Below the pieces are notes generated by a model. The model saw only the letters and a program-made list of their open reading frames with translations, was not told the DNA's origin and did no database searches. A program made the translations under genes and the position numbers. From assembly GCF_900109205.1 (NCBI RefSeq), contig NZ_FNZB01000001.1, positions 558,001-622,000 of the forward strand: a stretch of DNA of 64,000 bases, written 5' to 3'. The DNA comes from Sphingomonas sp. OV641 (GTDB lineage: Bacteria; Pseudomonadota; Alphaproteobacteria; Sphingomonadales; Sphingomonadaceae). Shown piece after piece: positions 35,206-46,871 of the stretch. Positions within the stretch are counted from its first letter, which is position 1. Each line of letters begins with the position of its first letter.

Positions 35206-36663
35206 TTAGGCGACGCGCTCCTCGAGCATCGCGAACTGATCCACGGCGGCAGTATCGTCATGGTCGGTCAGCGTGGTCGGATAGTCGCCCGTGAAGCAGG
35301 CGTCGCAATAACCTGGACGGAACTGCGACCGGCTCTTCTGCCCCAACGCCTTGTACAGGCCGTCGATCGACACGAAGGCGAGACTGTCGGCATGGATGAA
35401 ATCGGTCATCGCGCCGAGATCATGCGTGGCGGCGAGCAGCTTCGCGCGTTCGGGCGTGTCGACGCCGTAGAAGCAGCTGTGCTTGGTCGGCGGACTGGCG
35501 ATGCGCATGTGCACCTCTGCCGCGCCGGCCTCCCGCATCATCTGCACGATCTTCAGGCTGGTGGTGCCGCGAACGATCGAATCGTCGATCAAAACGACCC
35601 GCTTGCCGGCGATCAGCGCGCGATTGGCGTTGTGCTTCAGCTTGACGCCGAGATGGCGGACCTTGTCGCCCGGCTGAATGAAGGTGCGGCCGACATAATG
35701 CGAGCGGATGATGCCGAGTTCGAACGGGATGCCGCTTTCCTGCGCATAGCCGATCGCCGCCGGTACACCCGAGTCGGGCACCGGGATGACCAGATCGGCA
35801 TCGACCGGCGCCTCGATCGCCAGCTGCTGGCCGATCGACTTGCGGACCGAATAGACCGAGTGATCGTCCACGATCGAATCCGGGCGGGAGAAATAGACCC
35901 ATTCGAAGATGCACGGGCGGGGCGCGACCGGGCCGAACGGATGGATCGAGCGCATCTCGGTACCCTGGACGATCACGAGTTCGCCGGGCTCTACCACGCG
36001 GACGAACTCGGCACCGACCACGTCGAGCGCGACCGTCTCGCTGGCGAAGATGATGGACCCGTTGAGCTTGCCCATGACGAGCGGGCGAATGCCGAGCGGA
36101 TCGCGGCAGGCGATCATGCCCTCCGGCGTCATCACGATCAGCGCATAGGCGCCCTCCACCTGCTTCAGCGCGTCGATGAAGCGATCGAGCAGCGTGCGAT
36201 AGTTGGAGGTGGCGACGAGGTGAATGATCGTCTCGGTGTCGCTGGTCGACTGGAAGATCGAACCACGGCGGATCAGCTCCCGGCGGAGCTTCATCGCATT
36301 GGAGATGTTGCCGTTGTGCGCCACGGCGAATCCGCCGCTGGCCAGCTCTGCATAGAGCGGCTGGACGTTGCGCAGCGCCGTCTCTCCGGTGGTGGAGTAA
36401 CGGACGTGGCCGCAGGCAACGGTGCCCGGCAGCGCGCCGATCACGGCCTCGCTGTCGAAATTGCCGGCGACATGGCCCATCGCCTTCTTGGTGTGGAAAT
36501 GGGTGCCGTCAAAGGAGGTGATGCCGGCGGCCTCCTGGCCGCGGTGTTGCAGGGCATGGAGCCCAAGCGCAACCAGGGCAGCAGCGCCATCGGAGCCGGA
36601 AACTCCAAAGATGCCGCACTCCTCGTGCAGATGGTCGTCGTCGAAAGGATTGGTGGTCAGCAT
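35206..36663 (-). CDS. purF: Amidophosphoribosyltransferase
   Basis: First committed step of purine synthesis: glutamine plus PRPP to phosphoribosylamine (485 aa from ATG 36663). A short propeptide precedes the catalytic Cys16 in HEECGIFGVSG. The glutaminase half includes GHVRYSTTGET and NGNISN; the PRPP loop is VVLIDDSIVRGTTS. No Fe-S-coordinating cysteine set can be verified by eye beyond CDACF near the C-terminus. Upstream in-frame starts exist up to 36747 but would lengthen the propeptide. Confidence 0.96.
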   Translation of the reverse strand: MLTTNPFDDDHLHEECGIFGVSGSDGAAALVALGLHALQHRGQEAAGITSFDGTHFHTKKAMGHVAGNFDSEAVIGALPGTVACGHVRYSTTGETALRNVQPLYAELASGGFAVAHNGNISNAMKLRRELIRRGSIFQSTSDTETIIHLVATSNYRTLLDRFIDALKQVEGAYALIVMTPEGMIACRDPLGIRPLVMGKLNGSIIFASETVALDVVGAEFVRVVEPGELVIVQGTEMRSIHPFGPVAPRPCIFEWVYFSRPDSIVDDHSVYSVRKSIGQQLAIEAPVDADLVIPVPDSGVPAAIGYAQESGIPFELGIIRSHYVGRTFIQPGDKVRHLGVKLKHNANRALIAGKRVVLIDDSIVRGTTSLKIVQMMREAGAAEVHMRIASPPTKHSCFYGVDTPERAKLLAATHDLGAMTDFIHADSLAFVSIDGLYKALGQKSRSQFRPGYCDACFTGDYPTTLTDHDDTAAVDQFAMLEERVA

Positions 36664-36779
36664 GGCGGTGGGGGCTCGCGTCGTGCGCGGCCCATATAGC
36701 GCTTGTCTCGGATTTGTCATGGGGGGGTGGAGCGATCGGAGCATCAATGGGTTGTTCGCACGCGAGAGGAGACCCGGCG

Positions 36780-37031
36780 ATGGCCAAGGATCATGGCGCG
36801 CAGATCAAGGACGATGCGCTCTACGAGGAGCTGCGCAAGAAGGGCGAATCGAAGGAAAAGGCGGCGCGGATCGCCAATGCCAAGGCGAACGGATCGCTGG
36901 ATCACCGCGGCGACAGGCTGGAGGACCGCACCAAGGACGACCTCTACGAAGAGGCGCAGGAGATCGGGATCGAGGGGCGATCCAAGATGAACAAGGCCGA
37001 GCTGGTGGATGCCATTCGCAACCATAAGTGA
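36780..37031 (+). CDS. Small Rho-N/DUF7218-like protein
   Basis: 83-aa charged protein. The N-terminal half (KDHGAQIKDDALYEELRKKG, then SKEKAARIANAKANG) is of the DUF7218 kind. The C-terminal half (DDLYEEAQEIGIEGRSKMNK, then AELVDAIRNH) matches the Rho termination factor N-terminal SAP-like motif. A nucleic-acid-binding role is suggested by the Rho_N motif but unproven. The ATG at 36780 has an AGAGGAGA SD. Divergent from purF. Confidence 0.85.
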   Translation: MAKDHGAQIKDDALYEELRKKGESKEKAARIANAKANGSLDHRGDRLEDRTKDDLYEEAQEIGIEGRSKMNKAELVDAIRNHK

Positions 37032-37083
37032 GGGCGGTCAAGCGGGCTGGCGATTCGCACCGCCGCGCGGATAAGAATGCGGC

Positions 37084-37446
37084 ATGACCGATGCGCGCGA
37101 ACAGGGCCTGGCCCTTGACCCGAAATATGACTCCGCAGGGCTGGTGACCGCCGTTGTCACCGATGCGAACAGCGGCGAGATGTTGATGGTCGCGCATATG
37201 AATGCGGAGGCATTGGCGGCGACTCGGGAGACTGGCAAGGCGACCTTCTGGTCGCGCAGCCGCCAGGCGTTGTGGGTGAAGGGCGAAACCTCCGGTCACG
37301 TTCTGACCGTGCGCGAGTTGCGCGTGGATTGTGACCAGGACGCGATATGGGTCATCGCCGAGCCCGCTGGCCCCGCCTGTCACACGGGCGCGCGGTCCTG
37401 CTTCTATCGCCGGATCGTATCGGGCGGGCTGGAGCGCGTTGATTGA
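37084..37446 (+). CDS. hisI: Phosphoribosyl-AMP cyclohydrolase
   Basis: Third step of histidine biosynthesis, opening the adenine ring of PR-AMP (120 aa). The protein is a stand-alone HisI without the HisE domain. Metal-binding residues are in [10 protein letters not shown] and the cysteines in [23 protein letters not shown] and [19 protein letters not shown] are family motifs. No other his gene is in the window. It is followed by a lipoprotein gene 11 bases later. Confidence 0.96.
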   Translation: MTDAREQGLALDPKYDSAGLVTAVVTDANSGEMLMVAHMNAEALAATRETGKATFWSRSRQALWVKGETSGHVLTVRELRVDCDQDAIWVIAEPAGPACHTGARSCFYRRIVSGGLERVD

Positions 37447-37457
37447 GGGCAGGGCAG

Positions 37458-37952
37458 ATGCGCGGCACAGTCGCGCTGGCGATCGGATTGGTGCTGGCCG
37501 GATGCGGGCAACAGGAGCGCAAGGCGTCGCCCGATGATGCCCCGGGAGCGGGCCTAGAGGAGGCGGCAATCCGCGCTGGCATCGTGATCGATCCGGCGAG
37601 GCGCGATCCTGTCGGCGCCTTCGGGTCGGCCACCGACAAGATCTGCATCGTTCCGCAGGGTGACAATTACCGGGTGGGCGCGAGTGTCGATTATGGCGAT
37701 CGGCAAAGCTGTGTCGCGCGCGGCACTGCGACCGGACGCGACCGGCTGCGGCTGACGTTCGGGGAGGAATGCACCTTCGAGGCGGCATTCGACGGCGCGC
37801 GCATCACCTTTCCCGCGACCCTGCCGCGAGCATGCGACAGCCGGTGCACCGGCCGCGCGACGCTGACCGCGGTAAACGCCAGCCGGCTGAGCAGCGCCGA
37901 GGCCGAGGCCCGCGCCATGCGCGGGCCGGACGGGCAGCCGCTTTGCGGTTGA
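37458..37952 (+). CDS. Hypothetical lipoprotein
   Basis: 164-aa protein with an export signal and clear lipobox (ALAIGLVLAGC, Cys at about residue 16). Four or more additional cysteines in the mature part (KICIVPQ, QSCVARG, EECTFEA, RACDSRCTG) suggest disulfides in the periplasm. I do not recognise a named family. ATG 37458 is preceded by GAGGGCAG. Its stop codon lies inside the candidate MerR operator of the next gene. Confidence 0.8.
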   Translation: MRGTVALAIGLVLAGCGQQERKASPDDAPGAGLEEAAIRAGIVIDPARRDPVGAFGSATDKICIVPQGDNYRVGASVDYGDRQSCVARGTATGRDRLRLTFGEECTFEAAFDGARITFPATLPRACDSRCTGRATLTAVNASRLSSAEAEARAMRGPDGQPLCG

Positions 37953-37964
37953 CGTTCACGTAAG
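37949..37964. promoter_or_regulatory. Candidate MerR (LiuR-like) operator/promoter
   Basis: TTGACGT-TC-ACGTAAG is an imperfect dyad resembling the TTnACGTnnACGTnAA sites of MerR-family LiuR regulators of acyl-CoA degradation. TTGACG can be a -35 element 17 bases before TACTGG. It lies 21 bases before the MerR start. Confidence 0.5.
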
Positions 37965-37984
37965 CGGAACGTACTGGCGCCGGC

Positions 37985-38401
37985 ATGTCGATTGCTGGCG
38001 TCTTTGACTCGCTTCCGCCCCGAACGGATCGCTCCCATTTCAGTATCAGTGATCTCGCGGCGGAGTTCGACGTGACGCCGCGCGCCCTGCGCTTCTACGA
38101 GGACGAGGGACTGATCGCGCCGGAGCGGCGCGGCACGGCCCGCATCTATTCGCATCGCGATCGCGCGCGGCTCGCCTGGATCCTGCGGGGGAAGCGCGTC
38201 GGCTTCAGCCTGGCCGAAATTCGCGAGATGATCGACCTGTATGACATCGGCGACGGGCGACACACCCAGCGCGCGGTGACCATTGCGCGCTGCCGTGCCC
38301 GGATCGATGCGCTGACCGCGCAAAAGGCGGACATCGATGCGGCGATCGCCGAACTCGAAGATTTCGTTTCCCTGATCGACTATCCCGAACACAAGGACTG
38401 A
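37985..38401 (+). CDS. MerR-family regulator (LiuR/acyl-CoA catabolism type)
   Basis: 138-aa DNA-binding protein with an N-terminal MerR winged helix (FSISDLAAEFDVTPRALRFYEDEGLI, then ARIYSHRDRARL) and a C-terminal coiled coil (about residues 90-125). The absence of metal-binding cysteines argues against metal sensing. The adjacent acyl-CoA dehydrogenase, six bases downstream, makes control of a fatty- or branched-acyl oxidation pathway likely. Probably autoregulatory through the dyad at 37949. Confidence 0.9.
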   Translation: MSIAGVFDSLPPRTDRSHFSISDLAAEFDVTPRALRFYEDEGLIAPERRGTARIYSHRDRARLAWILRGKRVGFSLAEIREMIDLYDIGDGRHTQRAVTIARCRARIDALTAQKADIDAAIAELEDFVSLIDYPEHKD

Positions 38402-38407
38402 GCCTTC

Positions 38408-40204
<1,797 letters not shown>

Positions 40205-40216
40205 TCGCCGCGCACA

Positions 40217-40239
40217 GGATCGTTCGGGTCGAACGATCC
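40217..40239. repeat. Perfect 10-bp hairpin after the acyl-CoA dehydrogenase gene
   Basis: GGATCGTTCG (40217-40226) and its exact complement (40230-40239) flank a GGT loop. There is no T-run. It precedes the true terminator. Confidence 0.45.
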
Positions 40240-40255
40240 GGTAATTGACTGGTTA

Positions 40256-40296
40256 ACCATGCCGGGGAGCGTTCGCGCTTTCCGGCATGGTCTTTT
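40256..40296 (+). terminator. Intrinsic terminator after the acyl-CoA dehydrogenase gene
   Basis: ACCATGCCGG (40256-40265) pairs with CCGGCATGGT (40282-40291), with an inner AGCG-TTCG-CGCT stem, followed by CTTTTT. Confidence 0.88.
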
Positions 40297-40456
40297 TCGC
40301 TTGGCTAACGATCCGCGCTTGATCGCTCGGTTCAGCGAGGTGTGCCGCATGAACAGGGTACTTGCCCGCGCGAGACACCTGCAAATTCTCCTCACGCCGG
40401 CCTCGTCACCGCAACCAACGCTTCGGAAGCCTCACGCCATTGAGTTTGGGGGAACA

Positions 40457-40485
40457 GTGGATCCCGGCACGAGGCTGGAATGACG
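40457..40485. repeat. Possible dispersed intergenic repeat
   Basis: The sequence TGGATCCCGGCACGAGGC followed by TGGAATGACGG looks like a common short intergenic repeat family in alphaproteobacteria. Only one copy is in the window, so this is recognition from memory, not proof. Confidence 0.25.
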
Positions 40486-40618
40486 GGCTTGTGAGGTAGG
40501 CAAAGGGGTTTCGAACGGCGCCGCTTTGCCCGGGAGGCGGATAAATCGGCGGGATCAACCTCCAGCTCGCGGCGGCAGCGGCCCTTCAAATTTCGCCGGC
40601 CCCCCACGGCTCCGATCT

Positions 40619-41854
40619 CTACTCAACCCCGGCCGCATTCCCCGGCACTGGTTCAGCCATGTCCCCCTTGCGGCGTATGCCGTCGAGCTCGGCAGGGCCG
40701 CGGGCGTTGTCGCGCGGGACGGGGGCGGCGCGGAGGGCGAGGCGCTTCATGCAGGGCGAGCGCGTCTTGAACTCGTCGCAGTTCCACAAGGCGCGTTCGA
40801 GATTGCTAGCGCGATCGCGGATGTAGCTGAACGACATGGCGTTCATCTGCTCGGGCGTGAGGGGCAGGGTGAAGGCCATGGCATCCGGCTCCGTCCAGCC
40901 CATGAACTTGCAGCGCGCCCGATCACCACAGGAGGCTATCGCCATGCCGTGAAAGGTATCGGCCTGCGCGGGATTGAGCATCGTCAGGAACGTGTCGCGA
41001 TCGCCGGCTAGCGGCGCGGGCGTGCGGCCGAAGAAGGGGACCGTCTCGGCAAGCTGACTTTCATCAGCCAGCGGATCGCCGCCGCGATGATGTTCGGAAA
41101 TGGCGGCGAGCTGGGTGATCGTGGCTTCGCCGGGCTGCTGGCCACGGTTGAAGGCAGGGCCGGTGCCCCACCAGCCCTCCCAGCGGAAGAACAGATGCGT
41201 ATGGACCTCGGCAATCTTGTCGAGGCTGGAGCTCCAGTACGGCACCACCCAATCGGTGTGGTAGTGCGTTGCCCAGCCGACCGGCTTGTACACCGCGCCG
41301 CGCAAAGCCTTGGTCGCGATCTCCCGCGCGCGAGTCCAGGCGACCTCCGAAGGCGTGCGCCGAAGCGCGCCGTCGCAGGTGAAGGTGAACTGGCAGCCGG
41401 TGCTCCGCTCCGCGCCCTGAAACACGACGCCGCAAACCGTCTTGGGGAAGGCGGGGTGGCGCAGCCGGTTCAGCACCACCTGCACGACCGCGCGCTCGCC
41501 GACCGCATCGTCGCCGGCCTCGTAGTAAGCGGCGGCGGCGAGACAGTCGGTGGCGCGGGCGAAGGCACTCGCATCGCCGACGAAGCGGAACGGGCGGGCG
41601 GGCGGGACCGGGCCTTTCACGAAGGGAACGGCGGCATTGATCGCGCGCGCGTCCTCCGGCGCGATCTCGGCATATTCCACCGGCTCGACCGGCGGCGGTG
41701 CGGCCCGGGGCAGGACGCGCGGCTGGCGCAAGATGATCGGCCGGCCGACCTCGACGATCGGCTGCGGCACCAGATTTGTGACGATCAGCGGCAAGGCGAT
41801 CGCGATGAGCGCGATCAGGGCAAGGATCAGGTGAAGCGGTCGAACGGTCGGCAC
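40619..41854 (-). CDS. SleB-type cell wall hydrolase
   Basis: 411-aa membrane-anchored peptidoglycan hydrolase. An N-terminal TM (PLHLILALIALIAIALPLIV, about residues 6-27) and a proline-rich linker precede a Hydrolase_2/SleB catalytic domain. That domain begins CLAAAAYYEAGDDAVGERAVVQVVLNR, with the expected catalytic Glu in YYEAG, and continues through GCQFTFTCDG and WATHYHTDWVVPYW. The C-terminal 170 residues are uncharacterised. It begins with GTG at 41854. In non-sporulating alphaproteobacteria such enzymes are thought to be lytic transglycosylases or amidases for envelope remodelling. Confidence 0.88.
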   Translation of the reverse strand: MPTVRPLHLILALIALIAIALPLIVTNLVPQPIVEVGRPIILRQPRVLPRAAPPPVEPVEYAEIAPEDARAINAAVPFVKGPVPPARPFRFVGDASAFARATDCLAAAAYYEAGDDAVGERAVVQVVLNRLRHPAFPKTVCGVVFQGAERSTGCQFTFTCDGALRRTPSEVAWTRAREIATKALRGAVYKPVGWATHYHTDWVVPYWSSSLDKIAEVHTHLFFRWEGWWGTGPAFNRGQQPGEATITQLAAISEHHRGGDPLADESQLAETVPFFGRTPAPLAGDRDTFLTMLNPAQADTFHGMAIASCGDRARCKFMGWTEPDAMAFTLPLTPEQMNAMSFSYIRDRASNLERALWNCDEFKTRSPCMKRLALRAAPVPRDNARGPAELDGIRRKGDMAEPVPGNAAGVE

Positions 41855-42001
41855 GCGGGGGCGCTTAACCTAATTTGCCGGCGCGGCGAAGCTGGCACGC
41901 GACACCAAGCGTGTCCCTGGCTGCGACATCGGCGGAACAGGCGGCGAGGAAAGTGCTCCCGGCCGGCTGTTCCGCGATTAGGTCACCCGTCGCGCGGCGG
42001 C

Positions 42002-42922
42002 TTACGCCTCGGGCAGGAACTCGGGCACCGACAAATACCGCTCGCCGGTGTCATAGTTGAAGCCCAGGACGCGTGCGCCATCGGGAAGGTCGGGCAGCTT
42101 CTGCAGGATCGCCGCCAGCGTCGCGCCGGACGAAATGCCGACCAGCATGCCTTCTTCGCTGGCCGCGCGGCGCGCCATGTCCTTGGCGACGTTCGCGTCC
42201 ACCTCGATCACGCCGTCCAGCGCCTGGGTGTGGAGGTTCGCGGGGATGAAGCCAGCGCCGATGCCCTGGATCGGGTGCGGGCCGGGCTGGCCGCCACCGA
42301 TGACGGGGGATGCCGCCGGCTCGACGGCGAAGACCTTCAGGTTCGGCCATTCCTTCTTCAGCGTTTCGGCAACGCCCGTGATGTGGCCGCCGGTGCCGAC
42401 GCCGGTGATCAGCACGTCGATCGGCGAATCGCGGAAGTCGTTCAGGATCTCCTGCGACGTGGTCTTCACGTGAACGTCGATGTTGGCAGGGTTTTCGAAC
42501 TGCTGCGGCATCCAGGCACCGGGCGTGGTCTCGACCAGCTCAAGCGCGCGCTCGATGGCGCCCTTCATCCCCTTCTCGCGCGGCGTCAGATCAAAGGTGG
42601 CGCCATAAGCGAGCATTAGGCGACGGCGCTCCAGCGACATGCTTTCGGGCATGACGAGGACGAGCTTGTATCCCTTCACCGCGGCCACCATCGCTAGGCC
42701 GATGCCGGTGTTGCCGCTGGTCGGCTCGATGATCGTGCCGCCCGCCTTCAGGTCGCCGGAGGCCTCTGCCGCCTCGATCATGGCGAGCGCGATCCGGTCC
42801 TTGATCGAGCCGCCGGGGTTCGACCGCTCCGACTTGATCCAGACTTCGGATCCCGGAAACAGCCGCTGCATCCGGATGTGCGGGGTGTTGCCGATCGTGT
42901 CGAGGATCGTGTTCGCCTTCAT
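42002..42922 (-). CDS. cysK: Cysteine synthase A
   Basis: PLP-dependent O-acetylserine sulfhydrylase (306 aa). The PLP lysine is K41 in [12 protein letters not shown]. The substrate loop is [20 protein letters not shown] and the phosphate-binding loop [15 protein letters not shown]. Its ATG overlaps the TGA of the upstream MFS gene (ATGA), so the two are coupled. The 147 bases after its stop show no clear terminator. Confidence 0.96.
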   Translation of the reverse strand: MKANTILDTIGNTPHIRMQRLFPGSEVWIKSERSNPGGSIKDRIALAMIEAAEASGDLKAGGTIIEPTSGNTGIGLAMVAAVKGYKLVLVMPESMSLERRRLMLAYGATFDLTPREKGMKGAIERALELVETTPGAWMPQQFENPANIDVHVKTTSQEILNDFRDSPIDVLITGVGTGGHITGVAETLKKEWPNLKVFAVEPAASPVIGGGQPGPHPIQGIGAGFIPANLHTQALDGVIEVDANVAKDMARRAASEEGMLVGISSGATLAAILQKLPDLPDGARVLGFNYDTGERYLSVPEFLPEA

Positions 42923-44211
42923 GGCTGAGATACTCCATGCTGTGTTTCGGGCGGGATGACCGAGAGCGGTTCCTCGGGCGGATCAAAGGTCTTGGCCTGC
43001 TTCAGTTCCGGAAACAACCGCGACCAGAGGAGCGTGATGCCGATCGCGCCGACGCCCCCGACCACCACGGCGCCGACCGGCCCGAGGAGCGACGCCATGA
43101 GGCCGCTTTCCGCCTCGCCCAGTTCGTTCGAGGCGGAAATGGTGAGCTGGCTGACGGCGCTGACGCGGCCGCGCATCTCATCGGGGGTGTGAAGCTGGAT
43201 CAGCGAGCCGCGCACGTACATCGACACCATGTCCGCGCTCCCCGCGACGATCAGCGCGGCGAGGCTGAGCGCGAAGCTGGTGGATATGCCGAACGTCAGG
43301 ATGGCGAGGCCGAAGATCACAACCGCGATCAGCATCTTCCGGCCGACGTCCGTTTTCATCGGGCGGAAGGAGAGAAAGATGCCGGTGAGCGACGCGCCGA
43401 TCCCCATCCCCGCGGCGAGCAGGCCAAGGCCGGTCGGGCCGACATGAAGGATGTCACGCGCATAGATCGGCAGCAGCGCCGTGGAACCGGCGAGCAGCAC
43501 GGCGAACAGGTCCAGCGTGATTGCCGCCTGCACCAGCCGGTTGCGCTTCACATAGGAAAAGCCGTCAATAATCCGCGCCAGCGGTCGACGGTCCTTCTGC
43601 GCCGCCGGCTGTGGCACGCGGCGGATCGTCAGCAACATGACCAAGGCCAGGAGGAACATCGTTGCCATGCCGGCGTAAGCGGTGATCGGCCCGATAGCGA
43701 ACAGGAGGCCGCCGACGCTGGGGCCGGCGATGAAGCCGACCTGCATGGCAATGGAGCCGAGCGCTATGGCGGTGGGCAGGCTTTCCCGCGGGACGAGGTT
43801 TGGCGCCAGCGCCCCATAGGCCGGGCCGGCGAACGCGCGCGCGACGCCGACGAGGACCGCGGCACCGAACAGCACCGGCAGGCTGATCCAGCCTTCCCAA
43901 GTCGCCAGGCCGAGCAGCATCACATTTGCGGCGAGCAGGGTGGTGGTGCCGCGCACGATCCAGCGGCGGTCGACCGAATCCGCGATTAATCCGACGATCG
44001 GCGTCAGGAGGAAAAGCGGAACGAACTGCGCCAGGCCGATCATGCCGAGAAGGAACGCGGCGTCGCGTATGTCCATCGTCTCGCGCGCCATGCTGTACAC
44101 CTGCCAGCCGAGGACGATGGCGAGCGCCGATTGCGCAATCGTGCTGGCGAGGCGGGCCAGCCAGTAGCTGCGGTAATTGGCGATGCGAAGCGGGTGAATG
44201 GCGGCTGACAT
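42919..44211 (-). CDS. MFS transporter (DHA3/EntS-like)
   Basis: Twelve-TM major facilitator (430 aa) beginning [34 protein letters not shown], a start typical of the MFS_3/EntS branch. Motif A is [13 protein letters not shown]. The family mostly exports small molecules such as drugs or siderophores. Coupling to cysK raises the possibility of export of cysteine or a sulfur metabolite, but this is only a neighbourhood argument. Divergent from pdhA. Confidence 0.9.
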   Translation of the reverse strand: MSAAIHPLRIANYRSYWLARLASTIAQSALAIVLGWQVYSMARETMDIRDAAFLLGMIGLAQFVPLFLLTPIVGLIADSVDRRWIVRGTTTLLAANVMLLGLATWEGWISLPVLFGAAVLVGVARAFAGPAYGALAPNLVPRESLPTAIALGSIAMQVGFIAGPSVGGLLFAIGPITAYAGMATMFLLALVMLLTIRRVPQPAAQKDRRPLARIIDGFSYVKRNRLVQAAITLDLFAVLLAGSTALLPIYARDILHVGPTGLGLLAAGMGIGASLTGIFLSFRPMKTDVGRKMLIAVVIFGLAILTFGISTSFALSLAALIVAGSADMVSMYVRGSLIQLHTPDEMRGRVSAVSQLTISASNELGEAESGLMASLLGPVGAVVVGGVGAIGITLLWSRLFPELKQAKTFDPPEEPLSVIPPETQHGVSQP

Positions 44212-44266
44212 GCGGCTGCGGACTTAGGTCGCGCTCCTTACCGACACAACGGGCAATGCCACAGCG

Positions 44267-44296
44267 TTGCGCGCGGCTCGGGTTGGGGCCTATAGG
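44267..44296 (+). promoter_or_regulatory. Candidate pdhA promoter
   Basis: TTGCGC (44267-44272) is 18 bases from TATAGG (44291-44296), 43 bases before the pdhA GTG. Confidence 0.45.
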
Positions 44297-44339
44297 CCGC
44301 ATTCTCCCTTTCCCCTAGGAACCTGCGAGGTCCAGCCCC

Positions 44340-45383
44340 GTGGCAAGAACAGCCCGCGCCAAGAGCGCCGAACCGCCCGTACCCAATCGTGAACGTCCCA
44401 ACGAGCCGCAGCCTTATGAGGCGTCCAAGGACGAACTGCTGCAATTCTACAAGGACATGCTCCTTATCCGCCGCTTCGAAGAGAAGGCGGGCCAGCTTTA
44501 TGGCCTGGGCCTGATCGGCGGCTTCTGCCATTTGTACATCGGCCAGGAAGCCGTGGCCGTCGGGTTGCAGTCCGCGCTGACCGAGAAGGACAGCGTGATC
44601 ACCGGCTATCGCGACCATGGCCACATGCTGTTGTGCGGCATCCCGCCCAAGGACGTGATGGCGGAGCTGACCGGCCGTCAGGCCGGCATCTCCAAGGGCA
44701 AGGGCGGCTCCATGCACATGTTCAGCGTGGAGCATAAGTTCTATGGCGGGCACGGCATCGTCGGTGCCCAGGTGTCACTGGGCGCCGGACTTGGCTTTGC
44801 GCACAAGTACAACAATGATGGCGGCGTGTGCCTGGCCTATTTTGGCGACGGCGCGGCCAACCAGGGCCAGGTGTACGAAAGCTTCAACATGGCGGAGCTG
44901 TGGAAGCTGCCCGTCATCTTCGTCATCGAGAACAATCAATATGCCATGGGCACGAGCGTGAATCGCGCTTCTGCCGAGGATCAGCTGTATCGCCGCGGCG
45001 AGAGCTTCCGCATTCCCGGCATCCAGGTTGACGGCATGGACGTGCTGGCGGCGCGTGGTGCGGCCGAGGCGGCGCTCGAATGGGTGCGCGCCGGCAAGGG
45101 GCCGATCATCCTGGAGATGAAGACCTATCGCTACCGCGGCCACTCGATGTCCGATCCGGCCAAATATCGCAGCCGTGAGGAAGTGCAGGCGGTGCGCGAC
45201 AAGTCCGATCCGATCGAACACGTGAAGAGGCTGCTGGATGCCAAGGGCGTCAAGGAAGACGAGCTGAAGGCAATCGAGAGCGAGATCCGCAAGGTCGTGA
45301 ACGAGTCCGCGGACTTCGCCGAGAGCACCCCCGAACCCGATCCCAAGGAACTGTATACCGACGTGCTGGTGGAGAAGTATTGA
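44340..45383 (+). CDS. pdhA: Pyruvate dehydrogenase E1 component, alpha subunit
   Basis: Thiamine-diphosphate-dependent decarboxylase alpha chain (347 aa), starting at GTG 44340. Residues [33 protein letters not shown] and the ThDP motif [31 protein letters not shown] identify it. [20 protein letters not shown] contains the phospho-loop region. It forms the alpha2beta2 E1 with PdhB, one base downstream. No E2 (pdhC) or E3 gene is in the window. Confidence 0.97.
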   Translation: MARTARAKSAEPPVPNRERPNEPQPYEASKDELLQFYKDMLLIRRFEEKAGQLYGLGLIGGFCHLYIGQEAVAVGLQSALTEKDSVITGYRDHGHMLLCGIPPKDVMAELTGRQAGISKGKGGSMHMFSVEHKFYGGHGIVGAQVSLGAGLGFAHKYNNDGGVCLAYFGDGAANQGQVYESFNMAELWKLPVIFVIENNQYAMGTSVNRASAEDQLYRRGESFRIPGIQVDGMDVLAARGAAEAALEWVRAGKGPIILEMKTYRYRGHSMSDPAKYRSREEVQAVRDKSDPIEHVKRLLDAKGVKEDELKAIESEIRKVVNESADFAESTPEPDPKELYTDVLVEKY

Positions 45384-45384
45384 G

Positions 45385-46821
45385 ATGGCGATCGACATCA
45401 AGATGCCGGCGCTCTCCCCCACCATGGAGGAGGGCACGCTCGCCAAGTGGCTCGTCAAGGAAGGCGACACGGTGAAGTCCGGCGACATCATGGCCGAGAT
45501 CGAGACCGACAAGGCAACGATGGAGTTCGAAGCGGTCGACGAGGGCACCGTGGGCAAGATCCTGGTCGCCGAGGGCACCGACAATGTGAAGGTCGGCACC
45601 GTCATCATGCAGCTGCAGGGCGAGGGCGAAGAAGCCGGTAACGCCGACAAGGCGCCGGCTGAAACCAAGGACGACGAGCCCGAGCCCAAGGCAAAGGCCG
45701 ACGCCAAGAAGGACGATGGCGTCGAAGATTCGGCTCATCCGGCGCAGGAAAAGGTGGAAACCGGCGCGCGCCAGATGTTCGAGGCCGCGAAGCACGACGC
45801 GGAGGTTGCCGACCCGGCGATCCCCGCGGGCACCGAGATGGTCAAGACGACCGTCCGCGAGGCGCTGCGCGATGCGATGGCCGAGGAAATGCGCGCGGAC
45901 GAGCGCGTGTTCGTGATGGGTGAGGAAGTCGCGCAATATCAGGGCGCGTACAAGGTCACGCAGGGCCTGCTCGATGAATTCGGCGACCGCCGGGTCATCG
46001 ACACGCCGATCACCGAATATGGCTTCGCCGGTGTCGGCACGGGCGCGGCGATGGGCGGGCTCAAGCCCATCGTCGAGTTCATGACGTTCAACTTCGCGAT
46101 GCAGGCGATCGATCACATCGTGAACTCGGCCGCGAAGACGAACTATATGTCCGGCGGCCAGATGCGCTGCCCGATCGTGTTCCGCGGCCCGAACGGCGCC
46201 GCGAGCCGCGTCGGCGCGCAGCACTCGCAGAACTATGGCCCGTGGTATGCCAGCGTGCCGGGCCTCATCGTGATCGCGCCCTATGACGCGGCGGATGCCA
46301 AGGGCCTGCTGAAGGCCGCGATCCGCTCCACCGACCCTGTTGTGTTCCTCGAGAACGAGCTGCTCTACGGCCGCTCGTTCGAGGTGCCGAAGCTGGACGA
46401 TTGGATCCTGCCGATCGGCAAGGCGCGCATCATGCGCGAGGGCAAGGACGTGACGATCGTCAGCTATTCGATCGGCGTGGGCCTGGCGCTGGAAGCCGCC
46501 GACAAGCTGGCCGAGGAAGGCGTCGAGGCGGAGGTGATCGACCTGCGCACGCTGCGCCCGCTCGACAAGGAAACGGTGCTCAAGAGCCTAGCCAAAACCA
46601 ACCGCATGGTCGTGGCCGAAGAAGGCTGGCCGACCTGCTCGATCGCCAGCGAGATCATCGCGATCTGCATGGAGGAGGGCTTCGACGATCTCGACGCCCC
46701 GGTCGTGCGCGTGTGCAACGAGGACGTGCCGCTGCCTTATGCCGCGAACCTCGAGAAGCTGGCGCTGATCTCGTCCGACAAGATCGTCGAGGCGGTGAAG
46801 AAGGTGACGTACAAGGAGTAA
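45385..46821 (+). CDS. pdhB: Pyruvate dehydrogenase E1 beta subunit with N-terminal lipoyl domain
   Basis: 478-aa fusion. Residues 1-80 are a biotinyl-lipoyl domain with lipoylation site K43 in [15 protein letters not shown] charged Ala/Glu/Lys linker (about 85-130) follows, then the E1-beta transketolase-like domain ([50 protein letters not shown], transketolase C-terminal domain from about residue 350). The lipoyl-E1-beta fusion is known from alphaproteobacteria. It presumably adds lipoyl groups to the complex beyond those on E2. Confidence 0.97.
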   Translation: MAIDIKMPALSPTMEEGTLAKWLVKEGDTVKSGDIMAEIETDKATMEFEAVDEGTVGKILVAEGTDNVKVGTVIMQLQGEGEEAGNADKAPAETKDDEPEPKAKADAKKDDGVEDSAHPAQEKVETGARQMFEAAKHDAEVADPAIPAGTEMVKTTVREALRDAMAEEMRADERVFVMGEEVAQYQGAYKVTQGLLDEFGDRRVIDTPITEYGFAGVGTGAAMGGLKPIVEFMTFNFAMQAIDHIVNSAAKTNYMSGGQMRCPIVFRGPNGAASRVGAQHSQNYGPWYASVPGLIVIAPYDAADAKGLLKAAIRSTDPVVFLENELLYGRSFEVPKLDDWILPIGKARIMREGKDVTIVSYSIGVGLALEAADKLAEEGVEAEVIDLRTLRPLDKETVLKSLAKTNRMVVAEEGWPTCSIASEIIAICMEEGFDDLDAPVVRVCNEDVPLPYAANLEKLALISSDKIVEAVKKVTYKE

Positions 46822-46827
46822 GTGCAG

Positions 46828-46860
46828 GCTCCGCCCGCTCATTTGGTGGGCGGGCGGAGC
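46828..46860. terminator. Hairpin between convergent pdhB and TadE genes
   Basis: GCTCCGCCCGC (46828-46838) pairs perfectly with GCGGGCGGAGC (46850-46860) around an 11-base loop. There is no T-run in either direction, so it is a probable but weak bidirectional terminator. Confidence 0.5.
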
Positions 46861-46871
46861 GCGCTCGATGC

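Larger units (their letters stand above)
40205..40618. other. 414-base intergenic region with hairpins and a repeat-like segment
   Basis: No credible gene in any frame. It contains two hairpins near the acyl-CoA dehydrogenase (40217-40239 and the terminator at 40256-40296), then about 320 bases of unassigned sequence. Within that lies a segment around 40457-40485 resembling dispersed intergenic repeats seen in sphingomonad genomes. The cell-wall hydrolase gene converges on its right end. Confidence 0.5.

Noticed and set aside
35026..36699. 557-codon open frame antisense to purF
   Set aside because: It mirrors purF codons and has no start context or family features.
40259..40483. 74-codon ORF in the long intergenic gap
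   Set aside because: It begins inside the terminator, has no SD and no coding-like composition.
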